Both the position numbers and the translations under genes were made by a program. 64,000 nucleotides of DNA. Origin: Spirochaetia bacterium (GTDB lineage: Bacteria > Spirochaetota > Leptospiria > Turneriellales > JAOUOS01). How positions within the stretch are numbered: the stretch's first letter is position 1; every line of letters starts with the position of its first letter. Location of the stretch: positions 1 to 64,000 of the forward strand of contig JAOUOS010000007.1 of NCBI GenBank assembly GCA_029880285.1, read 5' to 3'. Shown piece by piece: positions 18,101 through 27,014 of this stretch. Below the pieces are notes generated by a model. The model made no database searches. It worked only from the letters and a program-made list of their open reading frames with translations, and was not told the origin of the DNA.

Positions 18101-18355
18101 CAAAAATTGATTACCGTAAAAAATTTAAGAGATGCGGTTCTTGAAGGCGCTGTTTTAAGGGTAAGACCAAAGATGATGACAGTATGTACGACTATTTTTG
18201 GTCTATTGCCTATTTTTTGGGGCGATGAACCGGGAAATTCAGCTATGCGAAGAATAGCGGCGCCCATGGTTGGCGGTCTTATAACGTCTACCATAGTAAC
18301 TCTTGTTTTACTGCCTGTTATATTTGAGATATACTATAAAAAGCGTTTTAATTAA
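15173..18355 (+). CDS. Heavy-metal efflux RND pump (CusA/CzcA family)
   Basis: About 1060 residues. Start set at ATG 15173; a TTG 6 bases upstream would add two residues. It has the RND layout of two halves with six membrane helices each and large periplasmic loops. Heavy-metal subfamily features include the N-terminus IDWSFSNRTLVLLMAVVILI, DLSDTQVIIKADYPGQ, SIGWIYQYVL, GIAIAIGVMVDASVVIVENT (helix 4 with acidic proton-relay residue), RTRIDMLATGIKTPLGIKLM and GLAAETGVLMLIYLDEA. Monovalent copper or silver is favoured by the CusA-like Met-rich central loop, but this is not decisive. Confidence 0.92.
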   Translation: MRKIIDWSFSNRTLVLLMAVVILIAGIWSIEKIEKDAIPDLSDTQVIIKADYPGQPPQVVEEQVTYPLTTRMLSVPYSKNVRAYSFFGYSLIYILFEDGTDIYWARSRVLEYLNGMQGKLPENTTLELGPDATSIGWIYQYVLKDKSGRQTLADLRDIQDFFLRYELTAVEGVSEIASIGGFQRQFQIEVNPELLYQYNIRLTDIEKALKKANMETGARLFQQAETEYMVLVRGYIQSVNDIKSIPIRIGHEGAVLRMEDIAHVKEGPDIRRGIADLDGEGEVVGGIVVMRSGEDVTKTINSIKKRLEEIKSALPEGVEIITVYDRSKIIKKAVSNLTFKLIEELLVVSIVTAFFLMHFRSAAVALITLPLGVLLSFVLMRALGVTANIMSLGGIAIAIGVMVDASVVIVENTHKHLEKLQNIKNNTDVYWQAAKNATYEVAPGLFWSMMIIIISFTPVFALPEQTGRLFTPLALTKTLAMISSSFLSIILLPVLAGYFVRGKIPSEENHPVSSFLIRIYMPTLKWSLDHKKFVFIASFIILLFSFIPLTGLKIPFLNKNLIEPIGSELMPPLEEEDLLWMPSTNIPGISISKAREILMKTDKLIKSVPEVKSVFGKIGRADTATDPAPLTMIETTILLKDKEKWRPGMTTETIFDEIDNKARLPGLTAASYGMPIRTRIDMLATGIKTPLGIKLMGNDLQKLEDLAKLLESEISNVKGVRAVYGERTMGGNYIVYDIDRYKAGIYGLEVADIQNVLATALGGRKVTDIIYGPYRWSSNIRYMRDYRESIENLRNIYIPLPGKGGGKIPISQVAHLKVEKGPAAIKTENARKTSWIYIVPETNDMGALASLLKDKLNSIKTEKKYGWPKGYTYVISGQFEQMELAAERMKILIPLVLIIVFVILFLHFKNSSHPIWIMVTALFFAPLGGLWFMFFASYNRSVASDVGFIALIGLAAETGVLMLIYLDEAWARYKDKQKLITVKNLRDAVLEGAVLRVRPKMMTVCTTIFGLLPIFWGDEPGNSAMRRIAAPMVGGLITSTIVTLVLLPVIFEIYYKKRFN

Positions 18356-18374
18356 AAATTAAAAAGATTTATTT

Positions 18375-18848
18375 ATGATTCAAGAAGATTATATTATGCG
18401 ACAAATTAATCAAATTCATAAAGTTTTTGAAAAAATATTAAATTTAACAAAAAGAAATAATTTTGATAAAGCCGGTGACGTAATAAAAACAGCGGTAAAA
18501 ATTTTAACAGGTTTGAACATTCAGCTTGTTCCCGCTTTTAATATGAAAGAGCTATTAGTAATGATAAAAAATTATGATAATAATATTGATACTGATAAAA
18601 ATAAACTTTTTTCTGTGTCAAAGTTAATTCATGAGCAGGCGAAAATTGAAAATTTTTTTGGTAATCTTAAAATAGCGCAGGAATACCAAAAAAAAGCAAT
18701 ATTGTTTTTAACCCATATTTGTAATTTAAATAACTCTGATTTTACAGAAGATGAAACAAAAATAATAAACGAACAATTTATATTTAGTAAAAAAATAGGT
18801 TTATCAGAATCTTTGTTAAACGATTTTAATAGTATTTTAAAAAAATAA
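18375..18848 (+). CDS. DUF6483-like helical protein
   Basis: 157 residues, all predicted helix. The opening MIQEDYIMRQINQIHKVFEK and the following ILNLTKRNNFDKAGDVI strongly resemble the DUF6483 pattern (QEDYIxRxIxQ, then paired-helix TPR-like repeats). No catalytic residues or signal are seen. It lies 20 bp behind the RND pump gene and may be co-transcribed, although the product looks cytoplasmic. Function unknown. Confidence 0.55.
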   Translation: MIQEDYIMRQINQIHKVFEKILNLTKRNNFDKAGDVIKTAVKILTGLNIQLVPAFNMKELLVMIKNYDNNIDTDKNKLFSVSKLIHEQAKIENFFGNLKIAQEYQKKAILFLTHICNLNNSDFTEDETKIINEQFIFSKKIGLSESLLNDFNSILKK

Positions 18849-18854
18849 TATATG

Positions 18855-19328
18855 CTATGAATTGTTTTTAAACAAAGCAGATTCTTCTAAATCTAAAAGA
18901 AATTTTAAATCTTTCTCTAATATACCAAGCTGTTGATATAAAAGGGTCCATGTATTGCAGGCTCTTTCAGGAAGCTGATATTTATTGGTTATGTTACTAA
19001 TTGAATCTAATAACTTTATTATTTCATCATGTTCTTTGCTGGCTTTTTTTATTTCGCTTTCTACATTATTTTGTTCTTTTGACGTTGTTAATTTAAGAAG
19101 TATTTCATCTTCCTTTTTTATATGATTTATAAATAGTTCTGATAAATTTTTTAATGAAGCTGTTAATCCTTTGGGACATTCATCGTGAGATGAATGTACA
19201 TTTTCAACTTTATCAGATAAAAATATCAGTTGTTCAAACCTTTCTTTAAGCGCAGGGCGAATTTCTGATATTATGTGCTGTACTATTTCTTGTTTGGGTT
19301 TTTCTTTTATATCGTTTATGTTATTCAT
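18855..19328 (-). CDS. Hemerythrin-fold protein of the YtfE/RIC type with incomplete iron ligands
   Basis: 157 residues matching the C-terminal domain of RIC repair proteins: VENVHSSHDECPKGL, a FINHIKKEDEILL segment, KEHDEIIKLLDSISNIT and ACNTWTLLYQQLGILEKDL. By alignment with the family from memory, the early ligand His of the RYH motif is Arg, and the last His (DLxxHIxLEN) is Leu in DLKFLLDLEES. The other His and both carboxylates remain. RIC proteins repair nitrosatively damaged iron centres. The N-terminal ScdA-type domain is absent. This copy may bind one metal or none. Confidence 0.7.
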   Translation of the reverse strand: MNNINDIKEKPKQEIVQHIISEIRPALKERFEQLIFLSDKVENVHSSHDECPKGLTASLKNLSELFINHIKKEDEILLKLTTSKEQNNVESEIKKASKEHDEIIKLLDSISNITNKYQLPERACNTWTLLYQQLGILEKDLKFLLDLEESALFKNNS

Positions 19329-19655
19329 TATTTTACCTACTAGATTATTTTTTAAAAATTATACAGGAGGTAAAATGTTTTTTTTATAAATACAGGAAAA
19401 CATCAACGATGTCTCGGAAAGGACATCTCATTTATAATTTTAGATTCATTTAAAATAAATATATTTTTTACTCTAATAGATTCTACATCAAGTGCACAAT
19501 GACTAATTCTTTAATATAATTAATAGTGATGAAGATTTATTATTATATAAAATATCTTTCCCACCACCAGTAGTTTTTTAGCTTGAATTATGCGTTATAA
19601 AGAGTAATCGAAAATTAAGTTAAAAATAGAAATTGACAGTGTATAATAGCGAGAA
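19329..19655. other. Intergenic region upstream of recQ
   Basis: No convincing gene. AGGAGG (19364-19369) precedes a four-codon frame ATG-TTT-TTT-TTA-TAA, and a GATGTC/GACATC hairpin lies at 19408-19427. Divergent promoters for the hemerythrin-like gene and recQ are expected here. Confidence 0.35.
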
Positions 19656-21122
19656 ATGCTCATAAACTTAACAATGAAAGAAAATTTATTATTGAATATC
19701 AATAAATATAAAAATAAACTGGGTATTACTGAATTTCGCGCCTCTCAGAAAGAAATAATAACAGATATTTTATCGGGCCGGCATTGTTTGGTTATTATGC
19801 CTACAGGTATGGGCAAATCGGTTTGTTACCAGCTGCCAGCCTTAGTTTTTGATGGTTTGACTATTGTAATATCCCCTTTAATTTCATTAATGCAAGATCA
19901 AACTTCAACATTAAAAAGAAGCGATATTAGCGCGATTTTTATCAATTCATCTTTATCTAAAGAAAAGAGATTAAGAACATATAAAGAGCTCGCAGATGAA
20001 AATTATAAAATTCTATATGTTTCGCCTGAACGGTTTCGCAAACCAGAATTTATTGAATCTATTAAAAACCGTAATATTTCATTGCTGGCAATTGACGAGG
20101 CCCACTGCATAAGCCAGTGGGGGCATGATTTTAGGCCAGATTACACCAAAATTAAAGAATTTCGAGAAAAGATGGGCAATCCTGTTACTATTGCCTTAAC
20201 AGCTACGGCTACCAATGAAACACAAAAAGATATAATAAAACAGCTGGGCCTTTCAGAGAATGAAATTAAGGTGTATAATGAAGGAATTTGCAGACCAAAC
20301 TTGTTTTTAAGCGTAAAAACAGCCGTAGACGAACCCGCAAAATTTCAATTTATTATCAATGAAATAAAGAAAAAAAAATCAAATACTATTGTTTACTTTA
20401 ATTTAATTAAAAGTATAGAAAAGTTCAGCCAGCTTTTAGATATCAATCATATTCAGCATGAAATATATCACGGAAAGCTACCTTCTGATAAAAGAAAAAG
20501 AATACAAAATAATTTTCTTAATTCAGATGATGCTATATTACTGGCCACAAACTCTTTTGGAATGGGCATCAATAAACCCAATATAAGAAATATTATTCAC
20601 GCAGAACTACCTGCTTCACTTGAAGCCTATTATCAAGAAATTGGCCGCGCCGGTAGAGACGGCAATTCTTCTTTTTGTACCGTTTTTTATAATGAAGACG
20701 ATTTAGCGGTTCTTATGGATTTTATTGAATGGCAAAATCCCGATAAAGAGTTTATTTTAATGGTCTATAAAAAAATGAAAAATATGGGCAATGAATTAAA
20801 ATCTATAGATTTTGAAGATTTGCAGTCTAAAATGGTTTTTAAAAACAAGGGCGATCAAAGATTGCAAACTGTATTAAATCTTTTTGAAAGATATAATGTT
20901 ACAAAAGGAGATACAGAAAAACATTCTCTTACAATAATTAATGATCTTCCTAAAGAGCTGCAATTGCAAAAGCACTTCAAACAAAAAAAGAAAAACAGTT
21001 TAAACCGATTATATCAAATGCTTCAATATGTTAAAGCAAAAGAATGCAGAAGAAAGTTTGTTTACAAGTATTTTAATGCCGCATTTGAAAAATGCGGCAA
21101 TTGTGATATTTGTAATTTATAG
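19656..21122 (+). CDS. recQ: ATP-dependent DNA helicase RecQ, short form
   Basis: 488 residues. Superfamily 2 motifs: TGMGKSVCYQLPA (Walker A), SPLISLMQDQ, LAIDEAHCISQWGHDFRPDY (DEAH box and RecQ aromatic loop), TATATNETQ and ATNSFGMGINKPNIRNIIHA, ending motif VI as EIGRAGRDG. A zinc-binding segment (KECRRKFVYKYF, CGNCDIC) closes the protein. The usual winged-helix and HRDC domains (about 100-200 residues) are missing, so this is a minimal RecQ. It acts in recombination and fork repair. It converges on the next gene with 9 bp between. Confidence 0.88.
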   Translation: MLINLTMKENLLLNINKYKNKLGITEFRASQKEIITDILSGRHCLVIMPTGMGKSVCYQLPALVFDGLTIVISPLISLMQDQTSTLKRSDISAIFINSSLSKEKRLRTYKELADENYKILYVSPERFRKPEFIESIKNRNISLLAIDEAHCISQWGHDFRPDYTKIKEFREKMGNPVTIALTATATNETQKDIIKQLGLSENEIKVYNEGICRPNLFLSVKTAVDEPAKFQFIINEIKKKKSNTIVYFNLIKSIEKFSQLLDINHIQHEIYHGKLPSDKRKRIQNNFLNSDDAILLATNSFGMGINKPNIRNIIHAELPASLEAYYQEIGRAGRDGNSSFCTVFYNEDDLAVLMDFIEWQNPDKEFILMVYKKMKNMGNELKSIDFEDLQSKMVFKNKGDQRLQTVLNLFERYNVTKGDTEKHSLTIINDLPKELQLQKHFKQKKKNSLNRLYQMLQYVKAKECRRKFVYKYFNAAFEKCGNCDICNL

Positions 21123-21131
21123 AAATAATTT

Positions 21132-22550
21132 TTAGAAAAAGGTTAGTTCTGTAGCGGCTACCACAGAAGGCACGTATGGCGAAACCAATGTAGAATCAAG
21201 ACCATCGTAACCAGCGGGAGCTGATGTTGCAGGGTTGCCTGCGGCATCAACACCTTTTGCTTGTACAGCATCCCATGTTTGAACAAAACCGGTACTGTCA
21301 AAATAAGCTGGATTTACAATACCGCGTATTTTTTGAAAGTCTATTACCCAGTCATCATCAGTACCAGCCTGATCTACATAATTATCTATAAAGTTTGTAA
21401 ATTCAGTTTCTGTAAAATCAGCGTTTTTCTCACAATATGACTCACATATAAAATGTTCAATAAATAATATATACTCCGATAAGCTTAATTCAGGGCCTGA
21501 AATTGTCTCTCCTTGTAAGGATAAATAACTGATAATACCGTCTTTTTGTTCAGCTGTTAATGAATTAAATTGATTATTAATTTCATTTTGTATCATATTG
21601 TATGATACATCCGTAAAAAAATTAGAAACAGAGTATGTATCAAACATATTGGTTGTATCTGATATGTTCCCTTTCGGCAGAGCTAAATCAAGAACAGCAA
21701 TGTTTTGAGACAAGCTGCCCTGAGCGCGAAAATTGTATACAATACCAATGCCATCGTCTGTTATGCCTAAATCTGGAATTTGTGGATGGTAACTGGCACC
21801 TTTTAAGTTAAAGATGTCACCATTTTCAGTGTAATTAATAACAATTTTTGTTGGCGCTCCCGAATCACCCATATTATCAATGTCAGAAAGCGTAACATCT
21901 AAAGATCGGGTAGTGGTTTCTCCATAGCCCCCGTCAAAGATAATTTGTGCCTTCATATTTATATTATTGGGGTCATTAAAAAACAAACTGCCAAGCTGAA
22001 TCATTCCTTTGGCAACTTTTTCACTATCTTGCGAAAAATAAATGCTGGCGCCTTGTTCTTCTGTAGTCGAGCTGTTAAAAAATACATCTACCTGATGATC
22101 GTACCCATTGGCGGCACCCGCAATTACAATTCTACTTGGCTCTGTAGCAGAAGTAGGTTTTAAATCATAACTGCCTTCGGGTTGTGTTAATACGTTTTGC
22201 ATATGACCCATAATTTCTTTTACCAGCTCAGCCGCTCCTTCGCCAAAAGCAATGTAGCCTCTAACGCCTTCATATACACCGCAGGAATGTCCCGTACAGC
22301 TAGCGGTTGTTGCCTGTAAATTAGCTGGCGCCGTAAGTTTATTGGTTGTTGGTTCAGGGTTTGAACTTATAGAACTAGGTATGTTGGGTATAGATGCCGT
22401 AAGGCTCATTTGAATTTCATCTTCAACAATTTCTGTCTCTTCTTTAGCGGCGCATGATTGAATTAAAAGAAATAAGCTTATTAAAAATAAAAAAGCTGTT
22501 CTTTTTAATACTTCATTATTAAATATTTGTTTTATATTGGTTTTTTTCAT
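21132..22550 (-). CDS. Lipoprotein of unknown function
   Basis: 472 residues. A membrane segment then the lipobox (FLFLISLFLLIQSCAAKEE) makes it a lipoprotein. The rest is Thr/Ser/Asp-rich with no motif I recognise. Features include SCTGHSCGVYEGVRGYIAFG near residue 85, with a Cys pair, and a FICESYCEKN Cys pair near residue 370. It is probably an exposed surface or periplasmic protein and is monocistronic. No function assigned. Confidence 0.65.
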   Translation of the reverse strand: MKKTNIKQIFNNEVLKRTAFLFLISLFLLIQSCAAKEETEIVEDEIQMSLTASIPNIPSSISSNPEPTTNKLTAPANLQATTASCTGHSCGVYEGVRGYIAFGEGAAELVKEIMGHMQNVLTQPEGSYDLKPTSATEPSRIVIAGAANGYDHQVDVFFNSSTTEEQGASIYFSQDSEKVAKGMIQLGSLFFNDPNNINMKAQIIFDGGYGETTTRSLDVTLSDIDNMGDSGAPTKIVINYTENGDIFNLKGASYHPQIPDLGITDDGIGIVYNFRAQGSLSQNIAVLDLALPKGNISDTTNMFDTYSVSNFFTDVSYNMIQNEINNQFNSLTAEQKDGIISYLSLQGETISGPELSLSEYILFIEHFICESYCEKNADFTETEFTNFIDNYVDQAGTDDDWVIDFQKIRGIVNPAYFDSTGFVQTWDAVQAKGVDAAGNPATSAPAGYDGLDSTLVSPYVPSVVAATELTFF

Positions 22551-22849
22551 ATTTGGTACCTCGTTGTTGATTTATTTTTGAGTTTTGAATGTATGTTACT
22601 TATACGTATTTTATACACGTTATTAAACAAAATATTACATATTTTTTTAAGAATTGGCAAAAAAAAGTCTGGTAGTCGAATTAATCATAAGAAAATTAGC
22701 TCATGGCTTTGCCATGCCTACCTATGGTTAGCTTCGCTTGCGAAGAGAGAGAATTTTTAATAATGATACTATCTTTGGCCCACCCATTTACAATTTTACC
22801 AATATTTAATTTATTTTCAAGGTAGTCTTATTATTTAAATTGTCTTTCA
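22551..22849. other. Intergenic region between divergent lipoprotein genes
   Basis: No gene seen. Small hairpins such as ATGGCTTTGCCAT (near 22701) and GCTTCGCTTGCGAAG (about 22730-22744) are present. Promoters for both flanking genes are expected. Confidence 0.3.
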
Positions 22850-23704
22850 ATGTCGCATCAAAAATTCTTATTAAATATATTATTTATATTTATTGTATCG
22901 TGCGGTTCTACGCAAATAAAGAAAGAAGAAAATATAAATGAAACCAAAACAGTTCAAAATTTGACAGTTAAAGAGAGTGTTGAATTAGATAAAGAAGATG
23001 AAACGAAAGTTGCAAAAGATGAAACCGACGAAATCAATATACAAATTAAAGAAGCCGAAAGCAATAAAAATATTGAGAAAACTTCAAATATAAATGAGAA
23101 AGAAAAAGTAATTATAGATGAAGAAAAAAAAGAAAATATAGTAGAAAATAAAATTAATATTGAAAATAAAAACTTAATAAAAAATACTTCTAAAATTGCG
23201 GTTATTTATGATTCAATTTCAAGCGGTACTGATAATTTTGTTTTTGAAATCTCGAAAAAATTAAACGCGAATATTATTAAATTAAATACGAAGCTGAATA
23301 CGGTTAATTATATTGGATGGATTTATGAATTTAATGGTATAGAAAACATGAATCAAATTGAATTAAAATCTTTAGAATTTAGTATAAAGAATTATGATTT
23401 TATAATTATGGTATCACCTGTATGGTTTTACAGACCCAAAATACCTTTATGGCCAGTTATACAAACAAAAGATATATATAACAAAAAGATTGTAGTAATT
23501 AATATATATGAGGGACGTTTTAATAATCGTGAAGTTAATAAATTTTTTCAAACAATAAAGAATAACGGAGCAATTTTAAAAGATAAAGAAATGATTAATA
23601 GAAAAGATTTTTTTAATATTGAAAAAATTAAAAAGATAGAAATAAATAACTTTATAAATAAAAAAACCAATACATGGTTAGAGTATTTGAAGAGTAATAA
23701 TTAA
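22850..23704 (+). CDS. Lipoprotein with C-terminal flavodoxin-like domain
   Basis: 284 residues. MSHQKFLLNILFIFIVSCGS gives a lipobox with the lipidated Cys at about residue 18. A charged Lys/Glu/Asn-rich linker fills residues 25-115. The C-terminal half looks like a flavodoxin fold: a KIAVIYDSISSGTDNF strand-loop (phosphate-loop position), NYDFIIMVSPVWFYRPKIPLW (equivalent to the DxxxxGSPVY motif) and KKIVVINIYEGRF. A membrane-anchored, extracytoplasmic flavodoxin-like protein is unusual, and flavin binding is uncertain. Confidence 0.6.
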   Translation: MSHQKFLLNILFIFIVSCGSTQIKKEENINETKTVQNLTVKESVELDKEDETKVAKDETDEINIQIKEAESNKNIEKTSNINEKEKVIIDEEKKENIVENKINIENKNLIKNTSKIAVIYDSISSGTDNFVFEISKKLNANIIKLNTKLNTVNYIGWIYEFNGIENMNQIELKSLEFSIKNYDFIIMVSPVWFYRPKIPLWPVIQTKDIYNKKIVVINIYEGRFNNREVNKFFQTIKNNGAILKDKEMINRKDFFNIEKIKKIEINNFINKKTNTWLEYLKSNN

Positions 23705-23749
23705 TCTTTAAGTATGTTGACGCTTTGTCTTTTTTTGTTGAATTAACCG

Positions 23750-25027
23750 ATGGCTTCTCTTGAAGAACTTCACAAAAATTGGGAAAATGAATTTTCAGAC
23801 ATTCCCTTAGAGGCTTATTTTAAGCAGGATCTTTTAAGGCAGGGTATAGCTTTCGATAAAAACGCATTTGTAAGCGAAAGCTATAAAAAGAAAGATTATT
23901 TTATATTTTCTTTTGACAGAATACCATTGTCAGAAATGAATCAAAATGAAAACTTAAAAGCGCCCGAAGAAATTAGATTTTCAGGCGGTGCTTTTGAATT
24001 AAAGAAAACAGTAGTTTCGGTAAGAATTAATCCATCATCAAATTATAAAATAAAATTATCTGAATCTAAAAAAATGCGATGTTTATATTTTTTAGATGAG
24101 TACATTGCCGATATCGATTTTGCGCCTGTTCCAGAATATTATAATAAAACGTATAAAATGCCCAAACCCATAGGCGAGATAGCTCCTGTTATAGAATGGG
24201 GATATTTAATTTATCTTACAGTATTTAGAAACTGTCAGTATTTTGGTAAAGAAGAAGAGTGCCAGTATTGCGATATAAATCATAATTGGCGCCAGCAAAA
24301 AAAAGCCAAAAGACCGTATACGGGTGTAAAACCTATAGAATATATTTTAGAAGCTTTAAGCGGTATTGATAAATATGATAACGAAGCCAAGGCCTATACT
24401 TTAACAGGCGGTTCAATAACATCTAAGTTAAAACAAAAAACAGAAGTAGATTTTTATCTTGAATACGCCAAAGAAATAAATAAAAAATTCCCCGGAAGAT
24501 GGATATCAAAAATAGTTACTCAGGCTTTTAATAAAGATGATTGTAAGAAATTTAAAGACGCGGGAGTTGAAATATACCATCCAAATTATGAAATATGGGA
24601 TGACAGGTTATTTAAATTAATATGCCCCGGCAAAAGCCGCTTTGTAGGTAAAGAAGAATGGGTAAAAAGAATTTTAGATTCTGCGGATGTATTTGAAAGT
24701 AAAAACGTTATACCTAATTTTGTGGCAGGCGTTGAAATGGCAAAACCATACGGATTTAAAAGTGCCAACGAAGCGGTCTTAAGTACCTCAGAAGGTCTTG
24801 AATTTTTTATGAGCCGAGGAATTTCACCTCGGTTTACCACTTGGTGCCCCGAACCCTATACGCCGCTGGGCAATCAGGAACCGCCGCCTTTAGAATATTA
24901 TATGAAGCTTTTAAGAAGCTATAAAAAAATTCACGCAAAATACAAGCTGCCTATACCTCCCGGTTATGGTCCCGCAGGCCTTGGCAAGGCTGTTTTTAGT
25001 GTATCAGCTTTTATGGATGTATTATAG
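23750..25027 (+). CDS. Radical SAM protein with unusual cysteine spacing
   Basis: 425 residues. The probable iron-sulfur motif is CQYFGKEEECQYC (Cys162, Cys171, Cys174), a Cx8CxxC spacing instead of CxxxCxxC. YTLTGGSITS fits the GGE-type SAM-binding segment. NFVAGVEMAKPYGF and RFTTWCPEPYTPLGN lie later in a probable TIM barrel. Residues 1-150 form an extra N-terminal domain. I recognise the general class but not the reaction. It is followed by two tRNA genes on the other strand. Confidence 0.6.
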   Translation: MASLEELHKNWENEFSDIPLEAYFKQDLLRQGIAFDKNAFVSESYKKKDYFIFSFDRIPLSEMNQNENLKAPEEIRFSGGAFELKKTVVSVRINPSSNYKIKLSESKKMRCLYFLDEYIADIDFAPVPEYYNKTYKMPKPIGEIAPVIEWGYLIYLTVFRNCQYFGKEEECQYCDINHNWRQQKKAKRPYTGVKPIEYILEALSGIDKYDNEAKAYTLTGGSITSKLKQKTEVDFYLEYAKEINKKFPGRWISKIVTQAFNKDDCKKFKDAGVEIYHPNYEIWDDRLFKLICPGKSRFVGKEEWVKRILDSADVFESKNVIPNFVAGVEMAKPYGFKSANEAVLSTSEGLEFFMSRGISPRFTTWCPEPYTPLGNQEPPPLEYYMKLLRSYKKIHAKYKLPIPPGYGPAGLGKAVFSVSAFMDVL

Positions 25028-25054
25028 GAAGAATTGTTAATTTAATGAAAAAAT

Positions 25055-25128
<74 letters not shown>

Positions 25129-25146
25129 CTTTCTGTGTTTTTTGAT

Positions 25147-25219
<73 letters not shown>

Positions 25220-25382
25220 ATATGTTCTTATATTAGACTAAAATGGTTTTTTAGATAGGGCGTCAAGAACAAATCAATTAGAACAGTTGTTTGAACTAAA
25301 ATATAAAAATAGCCTTGACAATTATAAGAAAATATAATAGATTTGATATAGGTTTTTCATGGTAAAGAGTAAAATTGAAGTG

Positions 25383-26687
25383 ATGAAAAATATTTGTTTA
25401 AGAATATGTATTTTCATCTTTTTGTTAGTAAATATTAGTATTTATTCTCAGGAAGAAAGTGATAAAATAAATAATAAATCAGATACAAAAGCGGAATTTA
25501 ATATATTTGATGAAACGCGTAATAAAATTTTAAGATGGCGATTTAATCCGGCTGATATTTTAGAGATAAAAAAGTATTCTAATCAAGAAATTATAGTGAA
25601 TGATAATCCTATTCGCCGTAATTTTTTTCATAGAGTGATATTAGAAGTTAGAGAAATAAATAATAAAAAAGGATATTTAATGAAAGGCCGTTTCTTTAGC
25701 AAGCTGCGTCAAATTGAAGAAAATAATGCTGTTTATAAAGAAGAAATATCATATCCATCTATGTTTTATTTGGCGCCCACGGGAGTTATGGATATTTCAG
25801 GGGAATATTTAATGCCAAATGTAAGAAATATTCCTTCATTTCCTGAAGTTTTAGATCCGGGTAATTCAGAAAAAAAAATGAAGCCAAATGATACATGGTT
25901 ACTACCGGGCTATTTAGCAGAGAAAAATGAAAAAATATTTGTAATTCCTTTAGACGTTAAATATGAATATAAAGAAAAAAATCAAATTAATACACCCGAT
26001 GGCCTTAAAACTGTTCATAAAATACATATAAATTATCAAATAAACTATAAATTAAATGAGCCTGGTACATTAGCAGAAGAAAATGTATTTGGTTTTGCGA
26101 GTGCCGTTTTGCTTTGGGATGAAGAAGAAAGCATTCCATATGCCATACAAGAAGAATTTAATATTGTTACTGAAGATAACAAGGGCAATAGTATAGAAAT
26201 AAAAAACAAAACCAAAAGTATTTACAAAAAAATAAAGCCAATAACAGCAAAAGAGTTACGGCAATTGGGTAAACAAATTGAAGAAAAAACAGCAAAATTG
26301 CCTGAAAATCAAAGACCAAAAATTAAAGAAAGTACCCAGGGGCTTATTATTGAGCTACCCGATATTTTATTTGAATTTAATTCTTCTAATATAACAGAAA
26401 AAAACAAGTTAGTATTAAATGAATTAATAAGTATATTAAAAGATTATTCTGAAGCAAATATTAAAATAATTGGACATACAGATAATAAAGGTTCAGTAGA
26501 ATATAACTTAAACCTCTCAGAAGAGAGAGCGAAAAATACTGTAAATTATTTGTTAGAAAATTCAAACATTGTTCCAGAAAAGCTTAGTTACGAAGGCATG
26601 GGCTCTACCAGACCTATTGATAATAATAATACAGAAGAGGGAAGGCAAAAAAATAGAAGAGTTGAAATAATTATATTAGATAAATAA
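25383..26687 (+). CDS. OmpA-family outer-membrane-associated protein
   Basis: 434 residues from ATG 25383, chosen because it starts a standard signal peptide (MKNICLRICIFIFLLVNISI, then YSQ); an upstream ATG at 25359 adds eight residues. The N-terminal 300 residues are beta-rich and unrecognised. The C-terminal OmpA-like domain is clear: DILFEFNSSNITEKNK, IKIIGHTDNKGSVEYNLNLS and RAKNTVNYLLE, then GMGSTRPIDNNNTEEGRQKN and RRVEI. This domain binds peptidoglycan, so the protein tethers the envelope. Confidence 0.85.
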   Translation: MKNICLRICIFIFLLVNISIYSQEESDKINNKSDTKAEFNIFDETRNKILRWRFNPADILEIKKYSNQEIIVNDNPIRRNFFHRVILEVREINNKKGYLMKGRFFSKLRQIEENNAVYKEEISYPSMFYLAPTGVMDISGEYLMPNVRNIPSFPEVLDPGNSEKKMKPNDTWLLPGYLAEKNEKIFVIPLDVKYEYKEKNQINTPDGLKTVHKIHINYQINYKLNEPGTLAEENVFGFASAVLLWDEEESIPYAIQEEFNIVTEDNKGNSIEIKNKTKSIYKKIKPITAKELRQLGKQIEEKTAKLPENQRPKIKESTQGLIIELPDILFEFNSSNITEKNKLVLNELISILKDYSEANIKIIGHTDNKGSVEYNLNLSEERAKNTVNYLLENSNIVPEKLSYEGMGSTRPIDNNNTEEGRQKNRRVEIIILDK

Positions 26688-26701
26688 ATTTAATATAATT
26701 A

Positions 26702-26902
26702 TTATTTCATTTTATATTTTTTCTTAAATTTATCTACACGGCCCGCGGTATCAAGAAGTTTTTGCTGACCAGTATAAAATGGATGACACGCAGAGCATAT
26801 TTCAACATGTAAATCTTTTACCGTACTTCTTGTAGGATATTTAGCGCCGCACGCGCACTGTATTGTTGTTTCAATATAATTTGGATGTATTTCTGCTTTC
26901 AT
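26702..26902 (-). CDS. rpmE: Ribosomal protein bL31
   Basis: 66 residues, the normal length. It starts [20 protein letters not shown] and keeps the zinc-binding cysteines (CAC near residues 16-18, CSAC at about 37-40), so it is the zinc-containing C+ form. [18 protein letters not shown] is the usual C-terminal block. It is a large-subunit protein and converges on the OmpA gene. Confidence 0.95.
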   Translation of the reverse strand: MKAEIHPNYIETTIQCACGAKYPTRSTVKDLHVEICSACHPFYTGQQKLLDTAGRVDKFKKKYKMK

Positions 26903-27014
26903 AATATATCGTCAAATATGATATTTGATTCAGGCCGTCAATTTAAAAAGAACTATAACAAGCCAATTATTTAAAATTATTTGTTAGTATGATAGTAAAA
27001 TATTTTTTGGCTTT

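Noticed and set aside
19364..19388. Four-codon leader frame behind AGGAGG
   Set aside because: Too short to support, with no attenuator-like structure clearly linked to recQ.
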